This document shows positions 1-7,096 of a DNA stretch of 14,019 nucleotides, one piece after another (position 1 is the first letter of the stretch; the number at the start of each line of letters is the position of its first letter). This DNA is from CAYMLQ01 sp964390795 (lineage in GTDB: Bacteria; Verrucomicrobiota; Kiritimatiellia; RFP12; UBA1067): assembly GCA_964390795.1 (NCBI GenBank), contig CAYMLQ010000120.1, forward strand, positions 1-14,019, in the 5' to 3' direction. The position numbers were made by a program, and so were the translations under genes. The notes under the pieces were generated by a model. It did no database searches. It had not been told where the DNA came from and saw only the letters and a list, made by a program, of their open reading frames with translations.

Positions 1-566
1 TCCGGCTTCATGGACAGGCCGAACAGCAGCGGCAAAGCTGCGGCATCGGCTTCGCTTACGGCCGCATGGATGCCTGTCAGCCGCGTCCATTCCGCCTCGT
101 CCCGCAGCAGCTCAAGCGTTCGCGACACGGGCCTTGCTGGAAGGGGATCAAGCGCCGCCAGCCCGAGCCCAGCAGCCGCCTGCTGTGCGGCCGTGCCCTT
201 CTCGCGACAGGCCGCGTAGAGCGTGCGGGCACGTGCCGTATCCTTCGCCTCCCGGCGCGCTGCCGCGCAACGCAGCAAGCCGTTCGCCAGCGTCGCCGGC
301 GAGCCGCTCGCCCACGCTTTCAGCAGCGCCTCCGCCGCCTTCTCAGTGCCGATCTCGCCCAGCGCTTCCGCAGCCGCGTAGGCGACCACAGGGTCGGCGT
401 CCAGCGAGGCTTTCGCCAGCGCGTCCACGGCGCCCTCGTCTTTCGCCGCGCCCAGCGTCTGGGCCAGCGCAGCCTTTTCCTGCGGCGTGCCGCTCTGCAG
501 CACGGCAGTGCCTGCGCCCACGGCGGTTAAGCCGACCAGCATCAAACCCAAAAACAGTGTTTTCAT
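1..566 (-). CDS. HEAT-repeat-like exported protein (N-terminal part, runs off left edge)
   Basis: The reverse strand is open from an ATG at 566 to the window edge, giving 188 complete codons; the C-terminus lies outside. The protein begins MKTLFLGLMLVGLTAVGAG, a signal peptide with one lysine and a hydrophobic core. Ala/Leu-rich helical repeats follow (for example around DADPVVAYAAAEALGEIGTEKAA), matching the alternating-helix pattern of HEAT/PBS-lyase-type repeats. Such repeats are protein-binding scaffolds; no catalytic motif is visible in this part. The start is set by AGAGG about 6 nt upstream of the ATG, which overlaps the stop region of the preceding oxidoreductase gene. The intergenic gap is only 9 bp, so the two genes are almost certainly cotranscribed and probably translationally coupled. 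The function is unknown; association with the exported oxidoreductase is inferred from position only. Confidence 0.8.
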   Translation of the reverse strand, partial: MKTLFLGLMLVGLTAVGAGTAVLQSGTPQEKAALAQTLGAAKDEGAVDALAKASLDADPVVAYAAAEALGEIGTEKAAEALLKAWASGSPATLANGLLRCAAARREAKDTARARTLYAACREKGTAAQQAAAGLGLAALDPLPARPVSRTLELLRDEAEWTRLTGIHAAVSEADAAALPLLFGLSMKP

Positions 567-575
567 AATCTACCT

Positions 576-1862
576 CTATGCAAGATACGGGTATCTCGCG
601 ATTTTTCGTCCCATCATGCGGACGGCCTCCTCATCGCCGACAATCGTCTGCTTCTCGGCATTCCACGCGATCTTGCGTCCGGTCTTGATCGCGATCAGCG
701 AGAGGTGCGAGATGTTGTCCGAGTGGTAGGCGGCCTCGATCGGGCTGCACGGCGCCTCGCGCGTCTTGATGCACTGCGCGAAGTCGGCGGTGTGATGAAA
801 GCCCGTGGTGTTGGCGCGCAGCGGCTCGCGTCGCGGCGGCAGCGGCTCGCGAAGAAGGCCGACCGGGTCGGCTTTGAGGTAGCCGCGGGCGATGCTGATC
901 GAACCGCGCTCACCTATGAAGGTCGTGCGGTTATCACCCGGCTTAAACATGAATTCCGTTCCGTTCGCAAAGCGGCCCTTCACGTCCCATGTGGCGCAGG
1001 TGTCGTACAGCCCCTTGCCGAAAACGCCCGTGCCCTCGAACGATACGGGCACGGAGTCCGGCCCGTCCCCGAGCGCCCACGTCATCACGTCCAGCGGATG
1101 CGCGCCCCAGCCCGCGATGAAGCCGATGGAGCAGTCCGAACTGAAATAGGAGCCGCTGCTGGAGCAGCGCTCTCTGGTGTAGGGACGGTCGCGCGACGGC
1201 CCCAGCCAACGGTCGTAGTCCAGCCCTTCCGGAACGGGCGCGGGCTCCAGGCTTCCGCCTCCCGCGCTTCCGGCGGGCGCATCCACTTCGATGCGGCTGA
1301 TCTTGCCGAGCACGCCAGCCCGCACCAGTTCGCAGCCGATGCGGACATGCGAACCCGAGCGCTGCTGCGTGCCGTACTGGAAGACCCGGCCGTAGCGGCG
1401 CGCAGTATCGAGCAGGTCCTTGTTATCGTTGATGCTGAGCGTGAGCGGCTTTTCGCAATATACGTCCTTGCCGGCCTGCATCGAAAGCACGGTGACACCA
1501 TGGTGCCAGTGGTCCGGCGTAGAGCAAACCACACCGTCCACGTCCGGCCGCGTCAGAATCTCGCGGAAGTCCTGATACGGCGTGCAGACATTTGCCCCAT
1601 ACTTCTCATTGGCCTGTTTGGCACGGGTCTCGCGACGCTCCTTGAAGCAGTCTGCCACGGCGACCACGCGGATCCAATCGGGCTGAAGCAGTGTGCCGAA
1701 GTTTCCGCTGCCCTGGCTGCCCACGCCGATGCTGGCGAGATTGACACGGTTTGACGGAGCGGTCGCTCCGTACAATACGCCGGACGGAATCACCAGCGGC
1801 GCGGTGCCTGCGGCCAGCACGCCCTTTAAAAAACAACGTCTACCCATCTCGCTTCGTGTCAT
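576..1862 (-). CDS. Gfo/Idh/MocA family oxidoreductase, Tat-exported
   Basis: A 428-residue protein of normal length for the family. It starts with a twin-arginine motif (GRRCFLKG, residues 7-14) and a hydrophobic stretch, pointing to export of the folded, cofactor-loaded enzyme. The Rossmann nucleotide-binding loop is GVGSQG (46-51). The sequence CSTPDHWHHG (113-122) and the family hallmark EKP (137-139) follow, and a GAHPLD segment in the C-terminal half carries the histidine expected near the active site. These enzymes use NAD(P)(H) to oxidise or reduce sugars, inositols or related polyols; the substrate cannot be read from sequence. The start at 1862 is preceded by GGGAG about 4 nt away; a second ATG at 1847 would remove little and leave the RR motif intact. 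It sits 91 bp after the TIM-barrel isomerase and 9 bp before the HEAT-repeat gene, so one operon is likely. Isomerase/dehydrogenase pairs of this kind are common in inositol and unusual-sugar pathways. Confidence 0.93.
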   Translation of the reverse strand: MTRSEMGRRCFLKGVLAAGTAPLVIPSGVLYGATAPSNRVNLASIGVGSQGSGNFGTLLQPDWIRVVAVADCFKERRETRAKQANEKYGANVCTPYQDFREILTRPDVDGVVCSTPDHWHHGVTVLSMQAGKDVYCEKPLTLSINDNKDLLDTARRYGRVFQYGTQQRSGSHVRIGCELVRAGVLGKISRIEVDAPAGSAGGGSLEPAPVPEGLDYDRWLGPSRDRPYTRERCSSSGSYFSSDCSIGFIAGWGAHPLDVMTWALGDGPDSVPVSFEGTGVFGKGLYDTCATWDVKGRFANGTEFMFKPGDNRTTFIGERGSISIARGYLKADPVGLLREPLPPRREPLRANTTGFHHTADFAQCIKTREAPCSPIEAAYHSDNISHLSLIAIKTGRKIAWNAEKQTIVGDEEAVRMMGRKIARYPYLA

Positions 1863-1884
1863 CTGTCTCCCTACTAAGTTATGA

Positions 1885-1956
1885 GTTCAGCGTTCGATGC
1901 TCGGCGTTTGGGCGTTCGAGGCTGCACTCTGCCTACTGCCCACTGCCTACTGCTTA
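1885..1956. repeat. Degenerate 7-bp tandem repeat array at the 3' end of the isomerase gene
   Basis: On the plus strand, positions 1922-1956 divide exactly into five heptamers: CTGCACT, CTGCCTA, CTGCCCA, CTGCCTA, CTGCTTA. The preceding 1885-1919 also divide into heptads of a second, looser type (GTTCAGC, GTTCGAT, GCTCGGC, GTTTGGG, CGTTCGA). The last heptamer contributes the stop codon of the isomerase gene (TTA at 1954-1956, TAA on the minus strand). The array fills nearly all of the 91-bp gap between the isomerase and the oxidoreductase. The CTGCCTA heptamer recurs twice downstream of the PPC-domain gene at 7570-7590. No function is evident. Confidence 0.7.
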
Positions 1957-2796
1957 CCGCGTCCACGCCTTCAAGCGCCTGGCGGATTCTTTCACCGCTT
2001 CCAGCCCCGCGATCTCCAGCGTTGTAGCCACGTCGATCTTGGCCTTCTTGAGCGCCTTCACGATGCCTTCGATTCCAATGACCCCGTCGCCCAGCGCAAT
2101 CAGCGCCATGCCGCAGCCGAACACCTTGCCGCGCTGCTTCTCCATGGCCGGCGGCATGTCCTTCCAATGCACATGGCCGATGCGCATGCCGAACGCCTTG
2201 ACATAATCCAGCGGTTCGCCGCCGCCCAGCCAGCAGTTGCCTGTGTCGAGACACACGCCGACGGTCTCTTCATGACCGAGAGACTCCAGCAGATCGCCCA
2301 TGAGCCCGAGGTTGTCAGTGACCGGGCCGTGCGTTTCCAGCAGCAGCTTCACGCCAAGCTCCTCGGCCCACTCGATGGGCGCCTGCAACTTTTCGCGCAG
2401 GAGCAGCAGTCGTTCAGCAGGCTTCAGCGACAGGCCGAAGGCGGTGTGTGGCTCGCCGTCGCAGGTGATGACCTCTTTGATGCCGAGCAGCTTCGCCAGA
2501 CGGATCGCCTTGATGATCTGCGCCGTGCCGTACGTGTCGGGCGAGGTGGGATCCAACAGATTCGCATGGCAGCAGAACGCGCTCAACTTGATGCCCGCCC
2601 CGCGGGCCAAGGCCCGGATTTTCTCAGGATGCGCGTCCAGGCTCACAGTCGGGGCGAACCCGAACTCCTCGCCCAGCGCCGCGCCGTCATGGTTGTCCGT
2701 GACGTCGGCAAAAGAAAAACCCATCTCCTTGATGGCCGCGAATTGGCGGGCCATGGGTGCAAACGGTTCAACGCAAGCAAAACATCCAATTTTCAT
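1954..2796 (-). CDS. Sugar phosphate isomerase/epimerase-like TIM-barrel protein (AP endonuclease 2 / xylose isomerase-like fold)
   Basis: A 280-residue protein with the xylose-isomerase-like TIM-barrel pattern. The expected divalent-metal ligands are visible: E154 in LLLETHG, D184 and neighbours in CLDTGN, H210 in GHVHWKDM, and E261 in TLEIAG near the C-terminus. Members interconvert keto/aldo or epimeric sugars, inososes or tagatose/hydroxypyruvate-type compounds in the cytoplasm; the exact substrate is not predictable. I place the start at 2796 (MKIGCFACVEPF) because AAGGGG lies 6 nt upstream. An in-frame ATG at 2835 would add 13 residues but has no comparable ribosome-binding site and no family homology in the extension. 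No signal peptide is visible, unlike the oxidoreductase downstream. It is likely the first gene of the isomerase, oxidoreductase, HEAT-protein operon. Its stop codon lies inside the heptamer array. Confidence 0.9.
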   Translation of the reverse strand: MKIGCFACVEPFAPMARQFAAIKEMGFSFADVTDNHDGAALGEEFGFAPTVSLDAHPEKIRALARGAGIKLSAFCCHANLLDPTSPDTYGTAQIIKAIRLAKLLGIKEVITCDGEPHTAFGLSLKPAERLLLLREKLQAPIEWAEELGVKLLLETHGPVTDNLGLMGDLLESLGHEETVGVCLDTGNCWLGGGEPLDYVKAFGMRIGHVHWKDMPPAMEKQRGKVFGCGMALIALGDGVIGIEGIVKALKKAKIDVATTLEIAGLEAVKESARRLKAWTR

Positions 2797-2855
2797 CTTA
2801 TGCCCCTTCTGTTTCATTTGTTCGTACTTTAGCAAAATTCATTCAGGCAAAAACA

Positions 2856-2868
2856 TGAAAGACTTTCA
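2856..2868. promoter_or_regulatory. Perfect 13-bp dyad upstream of the isomerase operon (possible operator)
   Basis: TGAAAG-A-CTTTCA is a perfect palindrome around a single central base, 60 bp upstream of the isomerase ATG, in an AT-rich stretch where a minus-strand promoter would be expected. A minus-strand TATGAT resembling a -10 hexamer lies further upstream, around 2880, but no good -35 partner was found at 16-18 bp. The operator role is inference only. Confidence 0.3.
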
Positions 2869-2884
2869 GTGAACAAAATCATAA

Positions 2885-3034
2885 TTCGCATTCACCAGAA
2901 TAACCGACGCACCTGATCTGAGCCCCTTTTTGCCCGCCTCTGAATTGGCGCTCATAGAGCCGATGGCGAATGGTAACGTCGTCCTGAAAACCAACGAAGT
3001 CACCAACAAGCCGACAGCCATCCGGTTGGCGTAA
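2885..3034 (+). pseudogene. Possible remnant of a sialate O-acetylesterase-like C-terminal region
   Basis: The gap between the isomerase and GH2 genes holds a short plus-strand reading frame without a start signal, ending in TAA at 3032-3034. It includes FLPASELALIEP (2927-2962) followed by NGNVVLKTNEVTNKPTAIRL. The pattern F-x-PA, a short variable stretch, G(N/D)xVVV-like strand, xxEVxxPxAIR(L/Y) resembles the C-terminal end of secreted sialate O-acetylesterase family proteins, in which a tryptophan and a NxGLPAxPFR motif normally follow. Here a stop intervenes and nothing upstream supports a full gene. I read it as a decayed fragment; chance resemblance is possible because the match is short and judged from memory of the family. 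Confidence 0.3.
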
Positions 3035-3081
3035 ACAACAACTGAAACTTGTGATTCACGCCCAAGCCGCTGACTAAATAT

Positions 3082-3122
3082 AAAGTTGAACTTAACTTTG
3101 GGCCAACCACCGGCGTGCCGGT
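3082..3122 (-). terminator. Candidate transcription terminator hairpins after the GH2 gene
   Basis: Beginning 12 bp beyond the GH2 stop codon (at 3135-3137), the minus strand can form a GC-rich hairpin ACCGGC/GCCGGT with a 2-nt loop (3109-3114 with 3117-3122), followed by a second, AT-rich hairpin AAAGTT/AACTTT (3082-3087 with 3094-3099) and then an A/T-rich run. There is no clean U-tract directly after the first stem, so intrinsic termination is plausible but not textbook. Confidence 0.35.
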
Positions 3123-3134
3123 TTCATATGCTCC

Positions 3135-6100
3135 CTATTTCGCCGCCACCAGCCGCGTGACGAACGGCGTCGTGCTCCAGCCGTCTTCGTAGCTCAGCTT
3201 GCGAAAATGGAGAGAGATCTCTCCCGTTGCGCTGTCCTCCGGCCGCACCCGCAAAGCCGCCCATTTGCCTGCCCCTGTGTGGTCGCCGGCCATGACCGCG
3301 CCGCCCAGTCCGTAGACGTAGCCGTCACGCTTCCCGCTGTTTTCGGGATCTTGAAAATGCAGAAAGACCGTGCCCGCGAAGCCCTTCGGGCACGTCACAA
3401 ACAGCGTACACCGGTTCAGCGACCACGCCCGTACCTTCTCGCCTTTGTGAACAACCAGGTCACCGGGCGGGTTAACTCCCCAGCGCGTGTCCGTCTTTTC
3501 AAAGCGGTAGCCGAAACCCGCCTGGCACACCTCGACTGCATCCGCTTCAGGCTTCCACGCCTTAAAACCCTCTTCCTTCGCGTTTCCGGCCGCCACCACG
3601 TCCAGCATGACCTTGCCTTTCGGTTCCGCGACGACCCCGAAACGCGGATTGTCGAAGAGCTCGGACGCCTCCTTGCGTGTCACCATGCGATCGTCGCCAA
3701 ACCCGCCCCGCGCCAGATAATTGACCAGACTCTGCCGCAACTGCCGCGCCTCGGGCCGCCGCTCCAGATGCTCGCGCAAATTGAGTGATGTAGCCACCAG
3801 CGCGCCTTCCCCCAGCCGCAAGGCCACCACCGTCGCCAGCCGGTAGTTCCGCATCACCGAGGGCGAATCGACGGCCTGGATGACCGGCTTCACCTGCGGC
3901 AGGTCGTTCAGGATGAAAGCCCGCCCCGGACGCAGGAAGCCGTGCCACTGGAAGTCACTGTGCGAAGCCGTCGGAAATTCCGCCAGCGTGCCGTGCGTCT
4001 CCTGAATCAGCAGCCCCGTGGTCTCGATGTTGTTCTGGGGCGTCCAGACGGGATTCGTGAAGTAGACCGGCACCTGACAGTCCAACCGATCCGCAAGCAC
4101 CAGCGCCCGTCCGCCTTTCTCCACAAAATCGAGGAGTTCCTCATCCACCTTCTCGGCAACGCGTACCAGCTCTGCTCCCTGCGCAACGGAAGGTGCCTTG
4201 GGATACGTCCACACGTGCCAGCGGTTGCGGATCTCCGTCCCCGCCACCCGCGCCTCCAGCGTCACCTGCTCGGCCGCCCCCGCCGACACAGTCAGAGCTG
4301 CGACACCGACCGCGGTGTTGCCGCCCTGAGCGACCGTCATGGCGGGCGTCTGTCCTTTGGCCAGCACACGGCCTTTCGGTGTGGTGAACGACCACTCGAT
4401 CACCGCGTTCGCGAGATCTTTCAGCGTATAGTGGCACACCTCCAGCGGCACGCGAAGGGTCTCGCCCTCTTCCCAAACCTGCTTGGGCACACGCGCCAGC
4501 ACCACCGTGGGTGCGCAGAAGGCACGGAATGCCTCGGGCGTCACAAAGCCTTTGGAGTCCCAAAAAGCATCCAGCAGACCGACCAGCGCCGTGCCCTGCC
4601 CGGAATAGTCGTGCAGGTCGAGCAACTGGAACCCGCCCAGCGCTGGCGTGCGCAATTCGCGCTCGATGTCCTCCTTGTACAGTTCCACTGCCAGCCGACC
4701 GGATGCCAGCCGCAGCGCCTCGTTCTGCTCCAGCATGCCGGAGGCCTTCACGCTGTCGCGGAAAGCCTCCAAGTTTTTAGCTCGCAACGCGCCCGTGTAC
4801 TTGCCGATCTCCTTGAAATCGGGATAGGTCCACCACTGCCCCAACTCGTGCGCGATCACCGGGACCTTGAAGCCCTCCAGAATATCCCGATAGTCCAGAT
4901 CCAACCGAAAGTCCTCGTTGCCCGGCGTCATGCGCTCCATGTAGCGGATGCGCGGACGGTCGCCGCTCTTTTCAGCCCCGTACATGATCACCGCGAAATC
5001 GTCGTTCGGGTTCGCAGGAACCCCTCGCTCACCCGGCCGGATGTACTCGTTGCTCGCTGCCGCGTAACGCCGCGTCGGGTCGAGACGCTTGGCCCGCTCC
5101 ACCATGCGCCCCAGAAAGTCCCAGTCGCCCGCGTGCTCATTGCCCATGCTGAACAGGCAGAAGCTCGGGCTGTTGCCGTAAAACTCCAGGATGCGCTCTA
5201 GCTCGCGCTGGAGGAAAGCCTGCCCGGCCCAATCCTCTTTGATGCTCGCCCACACCGGCAGCTCGGGCTGCAGGATCACGCCCTCTTCGTCCGCCGCGCT
5301 GAACGCCGGCGAGTTCGGGCAGATCGAATGGTACCGCACGTGGTTCAGGCCGTACTCCTTGCAGATGCGGAAGACGCGCCGCCAGCTTTCGACATCGCCT
5401 GCCGGATGCCCCAGCAGAGGGAACCCCACGCCGTCGTGCGTGCCGCGCAGAAAGACCGTGCGCCCGTTGAGCGTGAATTGCGTGCCCTTCTGCCCCAGCT
5501 CGCGCATGCCGAAACGGATCGTGCTGACGTCCTGGCCCTTCACCCCATCGGCTTCCGCGCGCACCGTCGCAGTGAGCTCATACAACGCGGGATCGAACTC
5601 GTCCCACACCCGCCAGTTCTTGTCGAGCGCCACCGTCAGCTCCATCAGCGACTCCGCTCCCGCGATTTTGAAGTAACCGCGCTTCGTGCCCACGACGTCT
5701 GACGAACCGCGCAGGCGAGCCTCCAGCAGCACGTCGCCCTCAGCCGTCACGCCCGTGGCGTTCGCAAGCTTCACCAAGACGCGTACGCGCTTATTGGCCA
5801 TGTCCGGGATCGTCCGTACCGAAGACACAGAGACCGGATCACGAGCGATCAGCTCCATGCGGCCGACCACGCCGTTCCACTTGATCTGGATGTCGTCCCC
5901 GTACCCGTGGCAGTTCGCACCGGGACGGCCGCTGTTGTCGATGCGCAAGGTCAGCGTGTGCTTGCCCGGCCTGAGCCGCGCGCCTAACTCGTACACGTGC
6001 GGCGTACAGAGGCTGTCCTCGCTGCCGACCAGTTCGCCGTCAACATACAGGCGGCTCTCCCACATCACGCGGTCGAGCCACAGTTGAACCTGCTTACCCT

Positions 6101-6524
6101 TCCACGTCTCCGGGATCTCAACCTCGCGCTGATACCACGCCATGCCGATGTATTCGTGCGTGCGGGTCAGCACATGCAGCGAGGGCTTTGCCGGCTCGCC
6201 GATGCCCGCAACATCCAGCGTGCCCGGCAAGGTCATGGCCCGGTCGCCCGGCACCTGTTTGGGCCAGCCCGCCTGAACGCCTCTCCTATCCGGGTCAAGC
6301 GTCATGCGCCACGGCCCCCCCAGAGGATAGCCGAGCCGGTTGCCGCCCTTCTTGACGCCGCCCAGCCTGATCCCGACTGATGCATCCACGTCGTAGGCGC
6401 CGAACTCCGCCCCGAGATGGTTGAACCCCATTTTATTGGCGCTGTTCTCGGCCTGAGACCAAACCCCGTTAACCAGCATGCAAGCCAGCACGAACCAGCG
6501 AATAGCACAGCCCCGTCCATTCAT
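3135..6524 (-). CDS. Secreted glycoside hydrolase family 2 protein (beta-galactosidase/beta-glucuronidase-like)
   Basis: An 1129-residue protein with an N-terminal signal peptide (residues 1 to about 24, hydrophobic core FVLACMLVNGVW). A jelly-roll sugar-binding domain spans about 95-230 (YQREVEIPE, LYVDGELVG), an immunoglobulin-like domain about 231-340, and the TIM barrel about 345-665 (FLRGTHDG, NHVRYHS). The general acid/base is likely E463 in FSMGNEH, and the nucleophile candidate is E560 in IAHELGQW. Additional beta-rich domains follow to the C-terminus (about 670-1129), one with a LVLADRLDC-type segment like the extra domains of large GH2 enzymes. The family cleaves terminal beta-linked sugars with retention; the specific sugar cannot be assigned. 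The start is firm: GGAGG lies 7 nt before the ATG at 6524. No neighbour is close enough for an operon, so it is probably transcribed alone. It likely acts in the periplasm or on the cell surface. Confidence 0.93.
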   Translation of the reverse strand: MNGRGCAIRWFVLACMLVNGVWSQAENSANKMGFNHLGAEFGAYDVDASVGIRLGGVKKGGNRLGYPLGGPWRMTLDPDRRGVQAGWPKQVPGDRAMTLPGTLDVAGIGEPAKPSLHVLTRTHEYIGMAWYQREVEIPETWKGKQVQLWLDRVMWESRLYVDGELVGSEDSLCTPHVYELGARLRPGKHTLTLRIDNSGRPGANCHGYGDDIQIKWNGVVGRMELIARDPVSVSSVRTIPDMANKRVRVLVKLANATGVTAEGDVLLEARLRGSSDVVGTKRGYFKIAGAESLMELTVALDKNWRVWDEFDPALYELTATVRAEADGVKGQDVSTIRFGMRELGQKGTQFTLNGRTVFLRGTHDGVGFPLLGHPAGDVESWRRVFRICKEYGLNHVRYHSICPNSPAFSAADEEGVILQPELPVWASIKEDWAGQAFLQRELERILEFYGNSPSFCLFSMGNEHAGDWDFLGRMVERAKRLDPTRRYAAASNEYIRPGERGVPANPNDDFAVIMYGAEKSGDRPRIRYMERMTPGNEDFRLDLDYRDILEGFKVPVIAHELGQWWTYPDFKEIGKYTGALRAKNLEAFRDSVKASGMLEQNEALRLASGRLAVELYKEDIERELRTPALGGFQLLDLHDYSGQGTALVGLLDAFWDSKGFVTPEAFRAFCAPTVVLARVPKQVWEEGETLRVPLEVCHYTLKDLANAVIEWSFTTPKGRVLAKGQTPAMTVAQGGNTAVGVAALTVSAGAAEQVTLEARVAGTEIRNRWHVWTYPKAPSVAQGAELVRVAEKVDEELLDFVEKGGRALVLADRLDCQVPVYFTNPVWTPQNNIETTGLLIQETHGTLAEFPTASHSDFQWHGFLRPGRAFILNDLPQVKPVIQAVDSPSVMRNYRLATVVALRLGEGALVATSLNLREHLERRPEARQLRQSLVNYLARGGFGDDRMVTRKEASELFDNPRFGVVAEPKGKVMLDVVAAGNAKEEGFKAWKPEADAVEVCQAGFGYRFEKTDTRWGVNPPGDLVVHKGEKVRAWSLNRCTLFVTCPKGFAGTVFLHFQDPENSGKRDGYVYGLGGAVMAGDHTGAGKWAALRVRPEDSATGEISLHFRKLSYEDGWSTTPFVTRLVAAK

Positions 6525-6806
6525 TTTATAGCCTCCACTTCATTGATGCAATGATGATATCAAGAGCCCTTTTGCTTGAATATGCCGCTGCGTGCATTTC
6601 GCTTGCGGTTGCGTGCACCGTCATTTCCAAAGTGAACCGATCGCGATAGCGATTTCGATTTCGACTGCACCACCTTGCTCATTATTGCTGTATCCCGATT
6701 TGAATCTTTGACCGCGTCGTTCCAACGCGCTACACTTATTATTCAAGTCGTTAATGACTCAATCAGGTTGGCCCAGTATACTGCACAGAGGTGACAGAGA
6801 ACTGCA
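6525..6806. other. Intergenic region upstream of the GH2 gene
   Basis: These 282 bp are less GC-rich than the neighbouring genes and hold no convincing coding sequence. On the minus strand they include a weak promoter-like pair (TTGAGT and TAATAA, about 15 bp apart, around 6740-6765), a short dyad AGTC/GACT, a stem CGCGT/ACGCG (6713-6717 with 6725-6729), and the two TGCGTGCA boxes listed separately. No motif here is strong enough to name a regulator. Confidence 0.4.
6589..6617. promoter_or_regulatory. Two direct TGCGTGCA boxes 21 bp apart upstream of the GH2 gene
   Basis: The 8-bp sequence TGCGTGCA occurs at 6589-6596 and again at 6610-6617, exactly 21 bp (two helical turns) start to start. 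They lie 65-93 bp upstream of the GH2 ATG. Direct half-sites at 21-bp spacing are the geometry recognised by AraC/XylS-family activators, which commonly control sugar-degradation genes. The identity of the regulator is inference; no such regulator is encoded in this window. Confidence 0.4.
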
Positions 6807-7096
6807 CTAGCCGAACAGATCACTGTGAGAACCTGTGCGTGTCAGGGTCAGCACCAGTTGTCCATTGTCAACCATATAAACCAGCAGCCAGTCGGTGGCC
6901 AGTCGGTGGTGATGTGGCATTCGCGAAAACCGGAGAACTTGCCGGAAAGCGCATGGTCGCGGTGTTTCTCAGCGAGCGTTTTACCTTCCGACAATATAAC
7001 GACAATGGATTTCAACAAGCCAATGTCACAGCCCCTTTTGGCAGCGCGTTTCAACTCCCGCTTGAAGTGGGAAGTCTGGAGAACGGTGTATTTCAT
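6807..7096 (-). pseudogene. yafQ-like: YafQ-family (RelE superfamily) mRNA interferase toxin, frameshifted by an 11-bp tandem duplication
   Basis: The gene starts with ATG at 7096 overlapping the antitoxin stop (ATGA). It encodes MKYTVLQTSHFKRELKRA and continues to HITTDW (residues 61-66) as a YafQ toxin. There the 11-bp unit CCACCGACTGG is present twice in tandem, shifting the frame so the protein ends after 82 residues at 6848 with an unrelated tail. Removing one copy restores TDWLLVYMVDNG, then TLTRTGSHSDLFG and a TAG at 6807-6809. The reconstructed protein is 92 residues, the same length as E. coli YafQ, and has H87 and F91 where E. coli YafQ has functionally important residues. The shift deletes both, so the toxin should be inactive. 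Intact YafQ cleaves mRNA on the ribosome and is neutralised by DinJ. The rest of the frame is undamaged, so the duplication looks recent. Confidence 0.9.
6888..6909. repeat. 11-bp tandem duplication inside the toxin gene
   Basis: Plus-strand CCAGTCGGTGG at 6888-6898 is repeated exactly and immediately at 6899-6909. Its length is not a multiple of three. It is the only lesion needed to explain the toxin frameshift. Replication slippage is the simplest origin. Confidence 0.95.

Noticed and set aside
705..1754. A long plus-strand reading frame opposite the oxidoreductase gene
   Set aside because: It is an antisense shadow in GC-rich coding DNA: Arg/Ala/His-rich, no family features, no ribosome-binding site, and the minus-strand protein has clear family motifs.
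3942..5201. A 419-codon plus-strand reading frame opposite the GH2 gene
   Set aside because: Low-complexity Arg/Leu/His/Gln composition and full overlap with the well-supported GH2 frame, including its catalytic region.
6713..6729. Terminator for the TA transcript at the CGCGT/ACGCG stem
   Set aside because: The stem is only 5 bp and is not followed by a U-tract on the minus strand.
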